Of a stretch of DNA of 9,950 bases, positions 1-6,083 are shown in pieces. The stretch covers positions 1-9,950 of the forward strand of contig QFOT01000074.1 in the NCBI GenBank assembly GCA_003241285.1, read 5' to 3'. A program made the position numbers and the translations under genes. How positions within the stretch are numbered: the first letter of the stretch is position 1; each line of letters opens with the position of its first letter. Source of the DNA: Micavibrio aeruginosavorus. Lineage in GTDB: Bacteria; Pseudomonadota; Alphaproteobacteria; Micavibrionales; Micavibrionaceae. Under the pieces are notes generated by a model. The model did not search any database and was not told the DNA's origin. It saw only the letters and a list, made by a program, of their open reading frames with translations.

Positions 1-435
1 AAAATCCGGGAATTTCAATGGATCGCGAACGAAGAATACGGGCGTGTTGTTACCAACGAGATCCCAGTTGCCTTCTTCCGTATAAAATTTCAGTGCAAAT
101 CCGCGCACATCACGTTCAGCATCGGCGGCGCCCAATTCTCCGGCAACGGTTGAAAAGCGAAGTAATAAATCTGTCTTTTTGCCGATTTCAGAAAATATTT
201 TGGCTTTGGTATATTTTGTAATGTCATGTGTGACGGTAAGCGTTCCGTAGGCACCCCAGCCTTTCGCATGGACTACACGCTCCGGGATACGCTCGCGGTT
301 CTGGTGGGCAAGCTTTTCAAGCAGATGAACATCTTGCAGAAGAAGAGGGCCTCTGGGGCCTGCGGAAAGTGAATTCTGATTGTCACCGACCGGATTCCCG
401 GCGCTGGTGGTTAAAACGGGGGGCTTGGATGTCAT
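1..435 (-). CDS. katA: Monofunctional haem catalase, N-terminal 145 residues (runs off the window)
   Basis: This enzyme splits H2O2 into water and oxygen in the cytoplasm. The reverse strand reads without interruption from an ATG at 435-433 to the window edge. The translation starts MTSKPPVLTTSAGNPVGDNQ and shows the small-subunit catalase signature: GPRGPLLLQD, then RERIPERVVHAKG with the distal catalytic His of VVHAKG, then TKAKIFSEIGKKT, AERDVRGFALKFYTEEGNWD with the family's RGFALKFYT segment, and NNTPVFFVRDP with the distal Asn. The haem-ligand Tyr lies beyond the window. An AGGAG ribosome-binding site (444-448) sits 8 bases before the ATG. The gene diverges from oxyR, and an OxyR-type operator lies between them, so peroxide induction is likely. 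Whether it belongs to the small-subunit clade rests on the N-terminal part only. Confidence 0.95.
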   Translation of the reverse strand, partial: MTSKPPVLTTSAGNPVGDNQNSLSAGPRGPLLLQDVHLLEKLAHQNRERIPERVVHAKGWGAYGTLTVTHDITKYTKAKIFSEIGKKTDLLLRFSTVAGELGAADAERDVRGFALKFYTEEGNWDLVGNNTPVFFVRDPLKFPDF

Positions 436-503
436 GGGTTTAGCTCCTAGGGCTCTCTGAAAGATTAGACTTGCAGACTGAAACGAATTTACTTATTGGT
501 AAA

Positions 504-540
504 ATATATTAAAACTATTCAATTAATAGGATTTACCTAT
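504..540. promoter_or_regulatory. OxyR tetramer operator in the katA-oxyR divergent gap
   Basis: Two 15-bp half-sites fit the E. coli OxyR consensus ATAGntnnnanCTAT repeated at 7-bp spacing. The first, ATATATTAAAACTAT (504-518), matches 9 of the 10 specified bases. The second, ATAGGATTTACCTAT (526-540), also matches 9 of 10. The spacer (519-525) is exactly 7 bp. The downstream half-site ends 2 bp before the oxyR ATG and contains the only purine-rich ribosome-binding candidate, AGGA (528-531). Bound OxyR could therefore repress its own gene while activating katA on the other strand. A loose katA -10 (TAAATT on the minus strand, 491-486) would place the operator over the katA -35 region, but that promoter call is weak. 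Confidence 0.85.
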
Positions 541-542
541 AT

Positions 543-1412
543 ATGAACATACGAGATATGGAATATATAGTGGCCGTCGCCGACCTGAATAGCTTCAGCG
601 GTGCCGCCTCGGCCTGTCATGTCAGTCAGCCTTCTTTGAGCGCCCAGATCAAGAAAGTGGAAGAAGAGCTTGGCATGAAGATTTTTGAGCGGACAAAACG
701 CACGGTTACTCTAAGCGCTTTTGGCCATGCTTTCGTGCCAAGAGCACGTAAGATTATCGAAGAAGTCGAGAAAATACGGAGCGATGCGAAAGCCCATGCC
801 AACCCGTTCTTCGGTCATATTTCAATAGGTGCGATTGCGACTGTGGCTCCGTATTTGTTCCCCGCCATTTTACAAACTATCCGTAGTGACGCGCCGGACC
901 TGAACATATCCTTGAGGGAGAGCGTGACGGGCGATCTTTTGAAAGGCTTGCTCTCCGGCGATATAGATATGGCTATTTTAAGCCTTCCTACTGATACGCA
1001 TGTGCTGGAAGAGTTTTCTTTATTTGAAGATCCTTTCTATCTGGCGGTCGCCAAAGGCAGTCCTTTGGCAGAAATGCCTTTTGTCGGCGAAGAACTCTTG
1101 CGAAATATGAAGCTTATTCTTCTCGAAGAAGAACATTGCCTCCGTCAGCAAGCCCTTTCTATCTGCAAAGGGGGACTTATGCAGGAAGACCGTTCTTTTC
1201 GGGCAACGAGTCTGGAAACGATCCGGCATATCGTTGCAACAGGGCAGGGCGTAACGCTGATGCCTCAATTGGCGCGTCAGGAAAACGATGGCATCACTTA
1301 TATTCCAATACAAAGCCGGAATTTCAGCCGTACGATTGGGCTGGTTTGGCGCAAGACGGACGAGCGCGCTCCTTTCTATAAAATATTCGCTTCGATGATC
1401 TCTAAAAAATAA
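543..1412 (+). CDS. oxyR: Hydrogen-peroxide-sensing LysR-family regulator OxyR
   Basis: OxyR is a cytoplasmic thiol-switch transcription factor that induces catalase and peroxiredoxin genes when H2O2 oxidises a cysteine pair. The 289-residue protein begins MNIRDMEYIVAVADLNSFSG, almost the E. coli OxyR start, which fixes the ATG. A winged helix-turn-helix covers residues 1-60 (CHVSQPSLSAQIKKVEEELG), and the LysR substrate-binding fold covers about 90-289. The redox pair sits in EEHCLRQQALSIC as C199 and C208, the same numbers and spacing as in E. coli. RATSLETIRHIVATGQGVTLMPQLA (220-244) is a strongly conserved OxyR segment. It diverges from katA and is followed by ahpC and ahpD, its classic targets. 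Its ribosome-binding site is weak and lies inside the operator, suggesting autorepression. Confidence 0.97.
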   Translation: MNIRDMEYIVAVADLNSFSGAASACHVSQPSLSAQIKKVEEELGMKIFERTKRTVTLSAFGHAFVPRARKIIEEVEKIRSDAKAHANPFFGHISIGAIATVAPYLFPAILQTIRSDAPDLNISLRESVTGDLLKGLLSGDIDMAILSLPTDTHVLEEFSLFEDPFYLAVAKGSPLAEMPFVGEELLRNMKLILLEEEHCLRQQALSICKGGLMQEDRSFRATSLETIRHIVATGQGVTLMPQLARQENDGITYIPIQSRNFSRTIGLVWRKTDERAPFYKIFASMISKK

Positions 1413-1423
1413 CTATCCACAAG

Positions 1424-1478
1424 GTTCTCATACAAACTGTTATAGGAAATTTGTATAAGCAGAACAGCTAATTCTTTT
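1424..1478. promoter_or_regulatory. Two-part dyad and possible degenerate OxyR site upstream of ahpC
   Basis: The oxyR-ahpC gap (1413-1546) contains an interrupted inverted repeat: GTTCT (1424-1428) and ATACAAA (1430-1436) pair with TTTGTAT (1450-1456) and AGAAC (1461-1465). Overlapping it, ATAGGAAATTTGTAT (1442-1456) and, 7 bp later, ACAGCTAATTCTTTT (1464-1478) match the OxyR half-site consensus at 7 of 10 and 6 of 10 bases. This reaches the edge of the proposed ahpC -35 box, where an OxyR activator site is expected. The match is much weaker than at 504-540. The dyad could instead bind another regulator, or form an AU-rich hairpin in the oxyR transcript. Confidence 0.4.
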
Positions 1479-1507
1479 TGCAATGCCGCAGAGTCGCCCT
1501 TTATAAG
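1478..1507 (+). promoter_or_regulatory. Candidate sigma70-type promoter for ahpCD
   Basis: TTGCAA (1478-1483) and TATAAG (1502-1507) are separated by 18 bp and resemble the -35 and -10 boxes TTGACA and TATAAT, at 5 of 6 and 5 of 6 matches. Transcription would begin near 1514, giving a leader of about 33 bases before ahpC. The possible OxyR site ends at its -35 box. Confidence 0.5.
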
Positions 1508-1546
1508 AACTCTATTCACTAATTCAAAATAAAGAGGTCAAGACAT

Positions 1547-2116
1547 ATGCTAGGTATCGGCGACACAATCCCATCATTCGAAGTAACAGGCGTAAAACCG
1601 GGCTTTAATGCCCATGAAGAAAACGGCCAGTCCGCGTTCGAAACAATCACCGAAAAAAGCTTCGAAGGTAAATGGAAAGTCATTTACTTCTACCCGAAAG
1701 ATTTCACATTCGTTTGCCCGACAGAAATCGTTGAATTTGCAAAACTGAACGAAGAATTTGCAGACCGTGATTGCATCGTGATGGGCGGCTCCACAGATAA
1801 CGAATTCTGCAAGCTGGCATGGAGACGCGAGCATAAAGACCTGAATAAACTGAACCAATGGTCTTTCGCTGATACAAACCGCACGCTGGCTTCCGGTCTT
1901 GGCGTCCTCGATCAAACGGCGGGCGTTGCTTACCGCGCGACTTTTGTTGTCGATCCGCACAACGTCATCCAGCACGTATCCGTCAACAATCTGAACGTAG
2001 GCCGTAACCCTAAAGAAGTTTTGCGCGTTCTTGACGGTCTGCAAACAGATGACCTTTGCCCATGCAATCGTCCTGTTGGCGGCGATGTAATTAATCTTGA
2101 GAAAAAGGCGGCTTAA
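1547..2116 (+). CDS. ahpC: Alkyl hydroperoxide reductase AhpC, AhpD-dependent type (2-Cys peroxiredoxin)
   Basis: AhpC reduces H2O2, organic peroxides and probably peroxynitrite through a reactive cysteine in the cytoplasm. The 189-residue protein has the peroxiredoxin active site YPKDFTFVCPTE, with P50, T54 and peroxidatic C57, and the partner arginine in AYRATFVVDP (R130). The C-terminal TDDLCPCNR carries C171 and C173, matching the three-cysteine layout of Mycobacterium AhpC (C61, C174, C176), in which AhpD recharges the enzyme. Two extra cysteines, C76 and C88, are of unknown role. An AGAGGT ribosome-binding site (1533-1538) lies 8 bases before the ATG. ahpD follows after 2 bp, and oxyR lies upstream on the same strand. 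Peroxide control through OxyR is expected. Confidence 0.97.
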   Translation: MLGIGDTIPSFEVTGVKPGFNAHEENGQSAFETITEKSFEGKWKVIYFYPKDFTFVCPTEIVEFAKLNEEFADRDCIVMGGSTDNEFCKLAWRREHKDLNKLNQWSFADTNRTLASGLGVLDQTAGVAYRATFVVDPHNVIQHVSVNNLNVGRNPKEVLRVLDGLQTDDLCPCNRPVGGDVINLEKKAA

Positions 2117-2118
2117 GC

Positions 2119-2670
2119 ATGACCGTTGAAAATCTTAAAAACGCTCTGCCTGAGTTTGCAAAAGACATCAAGCTGAACCTGTCGTCATTGGCGTCGGATG
2201 AAAGCCTGACATCCCAGCAGCTTTGGGGTGCTTTCCTCGCGTGCGCGATTGCGACACGTCAGTCCGAGGTCATCTCTGCCCTTGAATCGGAAGTTCAGGA
2301 CAAATTATCACCGGAAGCGATCAATGCGGCCCGTTCCGCAGCGGTCATCATGGCGATGAACAATGTCTATTACCGTTCCGTTCATATCATGAGCAACAAG
2401 GAATATCAGGCGATGTCGGCAAAACTTCGCATGAATATCCTTGCCAATCATGGCGTCGATAAAATCGATTTCGAATTATGGGCGCTGGCGGTGTCTGCGG
2501 TTAATGGATGCGGCATGTGCCTCGACGCGCATGAAGCGCAGCTCATCAAGCATGATTTGTCGAAAGAGCAGATTCAAGTGGCGTTGAGAATAGCCGCTAC
2601 CGTGAATGCGGCGGCAACAGCTATCGATGCGATGCGCAATATTCCGCAAAGCTTAGCTCAAGCGGCCTAA
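2119..2670 (+). CDS. ahpD: Alkylhydroperoxidase AhpD, disulfide reductase partner of AhpC
   Basis: AhpD is a helical CxxC protein of the AhpD/CMD fold. In mycobacteria it passes electrons from lipoylated 2-oxoacid dehydrogenase subunits to AhpC. The 183-residue protein opens MTVENLKNALPEFAKDIKLN, very close to mycobacterial AhpD, and is near its usual length. The active site reads VSAVNGCGMCLDAHE, with C131, C134 and H138, plus E119 in FELW. These correspond to M. tuberculosis C130, C133, H137 and E118. The residue between the cysteines matching mycobacterial H132 is Met133, so part of the described proton relay differs. The gene starts 2 bp after the ahpC stop with no strong ribosome-binding site, so coupled translation is likely. 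No ahpF is present in the window. Confidence 0.96.
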   Translation: MTVENLKNALPEFAKDIKLNLSSLASDESLTSQQLWGAFLACAIATRQSEVISALESEVQDKLSPEAINAARSAAVIMAMNNVYYRSVHIMSNKEYQAMSAKLRMNILANHGVDKIDFELWALAVSAVNGCGMCLDAHEAQLIKHDLSKEQIQVALRIAATVNAAATAIDAMRNIPQSLAQAA

Positions 2671-2698
2671 GCTTAATAGAAACCGATATCCAAATATA

Positions 2699-2771
2699 GT
2701 CATCCCCGCGAAAGCGGGGATTTCTCTTTGTACCAAAGGGTAGGGGAGATTCCCGCTTTCGCGGGAATGAC
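2699..2771. repeat. Paired REP-like element between convergent ahpD and tetR
   Basis: This 73-bp element starts GTCAT and ends ATGAC. Each end forms its own hairpin. The left one is ATCCCCGC, loop GAAA, GCGGGGAT (2702-2721). The right one is ATTCCCGC, loop TTTC, GCGGGAAT (2749-2768). The two are imperfect inverted copies of each other, and a small central hairpin, CTTTG-TAC-CAAAG (2726-2738), lies between them. The stem-loop units with a GTCA head in opposite orientations look like the paired REP/BIME elements mobilised by RAYT transposases. It ends 6 bp past the tetR stop and could terminate or protect transcripts from both directions. Confidence 0.75.
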
Positions 2772-2777
2772 AGATGA

Positions 2778-3473
2778 TTAAGCAGCAGCTTTATAAACGC
2801 TCAGGACTTTCAGGCCGAGAACGGCAAGAGAATCGAAGAAGACAGGCTGAATGCTTTCAGGGTTGCTCATCAGGCGGTAGAAAACCGAGCCGTAAATCAT
2901 ATCGACGACCAAAGCCGTATCCGCATTCATCGCGAACTCACCGGATTCTTTTCCTTGCTCGATAATATTGGCGAGGATTTCTTCGTGCTGAAGCATGAAA
3001 TTTTTATAATAGATTTCAAGAAGATCCTGAGAGCCCTGGCTCTCGGCAAAAACTTCCGTAATAATGCGGCCTGTGCGGCCTTTAAGTGTTTTACCAAAAC
3101 GCTCAAGCTGGGCGATCATCATTTCCTTGGCGCTATGGCCGCTGATAATTGCAGGCGGAAACATCATCTGGCCGTTGACGGCATCCAGTACGACAGAAAC
3201 TTTATTCGGCCACCAGCGATAAATTGTCGTTTTGCCGACATTGGCTTTTTTGGCGATCCCTTCAATTGAAATATCTTTGACGGATGTATGCAAAAGCATC
3301 TTCCATGTGGCGTCTAGAATAGCCTGACGGGAAGCTTCGCTTCTTGGGCGTCCTGCTGATTTTGCAATTTTTTCTTCCGGTTTTACTGCAGGTATTTTTT
3401 CAGCAGCAGAGAATAAATCTTCGTCTTTGTTTACATTGGCATCGGAATAAAAAGCGCGTTGAGCAACGGACAT
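2778..3473 (-). CDS. TetR/AcrR-family transcriptional regulator
   Basis: This is a DNA-binding repressor-type protein of 231 residues; its ligand and targets cannot be told from the sequence. GRPRSEASRQAILDATWKML (41-60) begins the TetR DNA-binding domain, and the helix-turn-helix runs about 69-91 (EGIAKKANVGKTTIYRWWPNK). The C-terminal helical domain (about 100-231) resembles the common TetR C-terminal type with FAESQGSQDLLEIYY. About 40 polar and charged residues precede the domain, longer than is usual. The start is supported by GAGGTG (3481-3486 on the minus strand) 7 bases before the ATG. The gene converges on ahpD across a REP-like element. A perfect palindrome 100 bp upstream of the start is a candidate operator for autoregulation. 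Confidence 0.92.
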   Translation of the reverse strand: MSVAQRAFYSDANVNKDEDLFSAAEKIPAVKPEEKIAKSAGRPRSEASRQAILDATWKMLLHTSVKDISIEGIAKKANVGKTTIYRWWPNKVSVVLDAVNGQMMFPPAIISGHSAKEMMIAQLERFGKTLKGRTGRIITEVFAESQGSQDLLEIYYKNFMLQHEEILANIIEQGKESGEFAMNADTALVVDMIYGSVFYRLMSNPESIQPVFFDSLAVLGLKVLSVYKAAA

Positions 3474-3533
3474 TCGGGCACACCTCGTGGTTTGTTATTT
3501 TATTTTGAATTCTTGTTTTTGAAGAGGAGAGAT

Positions 3534-3622
3534 ACGTAGCGTTTAAAAACTTTTTATTCAAGCGAAAGAGTCGAATTAATCCACTAATGTAGTGGATTAA
3601 TTATTTTCTGAAACGTAGCGTT
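3534..3622. repeat. 10-bp direct repeat flanking the palindrome upstream of tetR
   Basis: ACGTAGCGTT occurs at 3534-3543 and again at 3613-3622, a 79-bp pitch, with GA plus one variable base before each copy. The 29-bp palindrome lies between the two. They may be extra binding sites for a regulator, or the scar of a small inserted element; the sequence does not decide. Confidence 0.55.
3574..3602. promoter_or_regulatory. Perfect 29-bp palindrome upstream of tetR, candidate operator
   Basis: AATTAATCCACTA (3574-3586) and TAGTGGATTAATT (3590-3602) are perfect 13-bp inverted arms around the 3-base centre ATG. Read on the minus strand, the hairpin is followed by CGACTC and not by a T tract, so it does not look like an intrinsic terminator for the upstream lipoprotein gene. 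Its size, perfection and place in the tetR upstream region suit a dimeric regulator, most simply the TetR protein itself. This is inference from position. Confidence 0.5.
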
Positions 3623-3649
3623 CATCACCTAATTCTAATGTGTGATGTT

Positions 3650-4816
3650 TTAGCGAAAAGTTTTAGGCGCTTCCTGAATTATTCTTGCTTGGCCAGAACC
3701 AATCTGCAATACAGCCAGTCCTCTTTCATTCAGACCGTCAGGAAGCAGACGGAAAATACCGTCGATGGCCGAAAAGCCATTTGGATTGGCAAGTGCATTT
3801 CGACCAAAGCCCTGACCTTGTTTTGATAATACAACAGCAAGAGCTGCGGCGTCATAAGCAAGGGATGCAAGACGCGGCGGCATACTGCCATAGGTATCAC
3901 GATAACGCAGTTCGAATTTCTTGCGCGATGCCGGAGATGCGGCTGCATACCATGCGCCGGATAAAGATGGATAGGCTGTTCCGTCAATCTGATCCCATAA
4001 CCCGGTTCCAAGTTTCTGAATGGTAGGCGGTATGCCTTGGGCAATGACTGAAGATTGAGAAATATTGGCGGCGATCAAAACGGCATTAAAAGAGTTTGCG
4101 GACACAAATTGCTGTAATTGTTCAGATGTTGGCTGCGTCCCGCTATAGCGTAAAACGCCGCCATTAATCAGGCCGCGCTGGCTTAAGGCTAAATCAAACG
4201 TGGAAGCTACCGCATTTCCATAGGCGTCATTAGGTGCGATCAATGCGACACGATTAAGTGCTTTGCTGCCTGCATATTCCAGAACACGATTTACCTGTGA
4301 TTGAGGCAGGAAGCCTAAAATAAATGTATTGCTGTTTGCCACGGTACGATCAGTTGAAAAAGACAGGACATTCAATCCGGCCTGCTGGGCAATTGGCGAT
4401 ACAACGCGAGCGTCTTCGGCAAATAAAGGGCCTAAAATCATACTGGCACCATTAGTAACGGCCTCATGAGCGGCGGCAGTTGCCGACATGCCGGTATCGC
4501 CAGGGATGAGTTCGAAAGCGTCAGCACCGAGATCGAACATGGCAAGCTGGGCGGCGTTAAGCATAGCCTGTCCGGCATCAGAACCCCGGCCTGACATAGG
4601 GACTAAAAGAGCAACCTTGGTTTTACCGGCGGGTACGGGTGTTTTGGGCAGTGCCGCCTGAGGTGATGGTGTCGAAGGTGTTTGTACCGACGGTGTGCCA
4701 GTTTCAAGCGTTTTGTCCCATGGGGAGGTCGAGGTTTCGCACCCTGTCATGAGAAACAAAACCGCTAATGCCAAAATAAATTTTGGTGCCTTTGTATAAA
4801 GGACGTTGCGCTCCAT
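3650..4816 (-). CDS. LpoA-like lipoprotein, penicillin-binding protein activator family (periplasmic-binding fold)
   Basis: The 388-residue protein has a lipoprotein signal: basic MERNVLYTKAPK, hydrophobic FILALAVLFLM, then the lipobox LMTGC with C26 as the lipidated residue. A Ser/Thr/Pro-rich linker (about 27-63) leads to a type-1 periplasmic-binding fold (about 66-385), opening KTKVALLVPMSGRGSDAGQA and with ILGPLF (127-132) and VALIAPNDAYG (190-200). This resembles the C-terminal half of E. coli LpoA, the outer-membrane activator of PBP1A; the N-terminal helical domain of LpoA is absent. In E. coli lpoA (yraM) lies between rsmI and yraN. Here it is divergent from rsmI, which supports the family call. 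A role in peptidoglycan synthesis is inferred; ligand binding cannot be excluded. GAGGT lies about 4 bases before the ATG. Confidence 0.85.
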   Translation of the reverse strand: MERNVLYTKAPKFILALAVLFLMTGCETSTSPWDKTLETGTPSVQTPSTPSPQAALPKTPVPAGKTKVALLVPMSGRGSDAGQAMLNAAQLAMFDLGADAFELIPGDTGMSATAAAHEAVTNGASMILGPLFAEDARVVSPIAQQAGLNVLSFSTDRTVANSNTFILGFLPQSQVNRVLEYAGSKALNRVALIAPNDAYGNAVASTFDLALSQRGLINGGVLRYSGTQPTSEQLQQFVSANSFNAVLIAANISQSSVIAQGIPPTIQKLGTGLWDQIDGTAYPSLSGAWYAAASPASRKKFELRYRDTYGSMPPRLASLAYDAAALAVVLSKQGQGFGRNALANPNGFSAIDGIFRLLPDGLNERGLAVLQIGSGQARIIQEAPKTFR

Positions 4817-4839
4817 ACGGACCTCGCCTAAACCTTAAA

Positions 4840-5697
4840 ATGATGATGAAGAGCCCCGACCTTACAAAAAAACTTAAACCTGGTCTATATCTCGTTGCAA
4901 CTCCTATAGGAAATCTCGGGGATATGACCTTGAGGGCCATAGAAACGCTACGCAGCGTAGATGTAATTGCCTGTGAAGATACGCGGGTAAGCGGTTTTCT
5001 GCTAAAAAGTCACGAAATAAAAAAACCTTTGATTTCCCTGCACGACCATAACGAGCAGCAGGATTCAGGGAAAATAATCGAGCGGATTGAGCAGGGGCAA
5101 GCAGTTGCCTTGATTTCCGATGCCGGAATGCCGCTGATTTCCGATCCTGGTTATAAGCTTATTCAGGAATGTTATAAAAATAATGTGTATGTGACGAGCC
5201 TGCCCGGGGCTAATGCGCCGCTGATGGCTCTGCAACTCTCCGGTCTGCCGACGGATAAATTTTCTTTCCTTGGTTTTCTTCCCTCAAAGACGAAAGCGAG
5301 AACCGATTTGCTGAATGTTTTGAAAACAATTCCGGTGACGGTCATTTTTTTCGAAAGCCCAAATCGTATCGAAGATTCACTTGAAGACATTCTTGCCACG
5401 TTCGGCGACCGCCAGATGGCATTAGCGCGAGAGCTGACAAAAATGTTCGAAGACATTTGGAGAGGCAGCGTATCGGAATTGTTGACGCGGGCAAAAAAAG
5501 ACGGTCAGCCAAAGGGTGAGATTGTTTTGGTCATTGAAGGGATGAGAGAAGATGGCGAAGAGATTGATGTTGAAGAAATTTTGAAAGATGCCCTAGAACA
5601 TAATTCATTGAAAGACGCGGTTGCACTGGTGATGGGACGTACCGGACTTTCAAAGAAGCAAATTTATAATCTGGCGCTGGAGCTGCAGAGAAAATGA
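4840..5697 (+). CDS. rsmI: 16S rRNA (cytidine-1402-2'-O)-methyltransferase RsmI
   Basis: RsmI uses S-adenosylmethionine to 2'-O-methylate C1402 of 16S rRNA in the ribosome decoding centre. From the ATG at 4840 the protein has 285 residues and the tetrapyrrole-methylase fold: TPIGNLGD (21-28), EDTR (46-49), HDHNE (68-72), SDAGMPLISDPGY (93-105), LPGA (121-124), RELTK (197-201) and KGEIVLVIEG (225-234). The open frame extends to a TTG at 4783, but that would add 19 residues unlike the family and overlap the divergent lipoprotein gene. Three ATG codons in a row begin at 4840, and no clear ribosome-binding site precedes them. A TATAAA (4795-4800) without a good -35 may be its -10 box. Its stop overlaps the yraN start. 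Confidence 0.95.
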   Translation: MMMKSPDLTKKLKPGLYLVATPIGNLGDMTLRAIETLRSVDVIACEDTRVSGFLLKSHEIKKPLISLHDHNEQQDSGKIIERIEQGQAVALISDAGMPLISDPGYKLIQECYKNNVYVTSLPGANAPLMALQLSGLPTDKFSFLGFLPSKTKARTDLLNVLKTIPVTVIFFESPNRIEDSLEDILATFGDRQMALARELTKMFEDIWRGSVSELLTRAKKDGQPKGEIVLVIEGMREDGEEIDVEEILKDALEHNSLKDAVALVMGRTGLSKKQIYNLALELQRK

Positions 5698-6041
5698 CAT
5701 CGCACGCGCAAGGCCTGCAGGCGGAAATCCTGGCGATCGTCTATTTGTTCTTCAAAGGCTACAGGATTTTGAAATGGCGATTTAAAACCCCGATGGGCGA
5801 AATCGACATTCTGGCCGAAAAACGCGGGCAACTTGTCTGTGTCGAGGTCAAGCAACGCGCCGATATCAATGGAGCATTGGAAGCGGTGACGCCGATGATG
5901 CGGGGGAGAATTGCGAGATGCGCGCGCATGTTCGTGGCAAAAAATCCGGGGTATTTAAAAAATTCGATCCGTTTTGATCTTATCGCTATATCCGGTTTGC
6001 ATATTCGCCATCTGGACAATGCGTGGTTTGAACCCACATAA
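5694..6041 (+). CDS. yraN: YraN family (UPF0102) predicted nuclease-fold protein
   Basis: This is a small 115-residue protein of the UPF0102 family, which has a restriction-endonuclease-like PD-(D/E)XK core; its cell role is not settled. The family hallmarks are all visible: an N-terminal G7 with A10-E11, then MGEIDILAEKRGQLVCVEVKQR, with the acidic GEID (35-38) and the E51-x-K53 pair. RFDLIAIS (93-100) gives the later conserved strand. The ATG overlaps the rsmI TGA as ATGA, so the two are translationally coupled, an arrangement also seen in many Proteobacteria. The active-site pattern suggests nucleic-acid processing, but no substrate can be named from the sequence. Confidence 0.93.
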   Translation: MTSHAQGLQAEILAIVYLFFKGYRILKWRFKTPMGEIDILAEKRGQLVCVEVKQRADINGALEAVTPMMRGRIARCARMFVAKNPGYLKNSIRFDLIAISGLHIRHLDNAWFEPT

Positions 6042-6083
6042 TAGAGATCTGATTCGTTTTCCTAGTATTCCAAGGACATTTCC

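Noticed and set aside
18..221. Forward open frame of 67 codons at the window start
   Set aside because: It lies antisense to the katA reading frame, which is strongly recognised as catalase.
1574..2044. Reverse open frame of 156 codons
   Set aside because: It is the complement of ahpC, a clear peroxiredoxin, and has no recognisable family features.
3623..3647. CATCAC/GTGATG stem just past the LpoA-like gene stop, as a terminator
   Set aside because: The stem is only 6 bp and no T tract follows on the minus strand.
4783..4839. Upstream TTG start extending rsmI by 19 residues
   Set aside because: The extra residues do not resemble RsmI N-termini, there is no ribosome-binding site, and the extension would overlap the divergent lipoprotein start.
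4949..4964. Palindrome-like CGCTACGCAGCGTAG near the start of rsmI
   Set aside because: It lies within conserved coding sequence, and its similarity to the ACGTAGCGTT repeat near tetR is partial.
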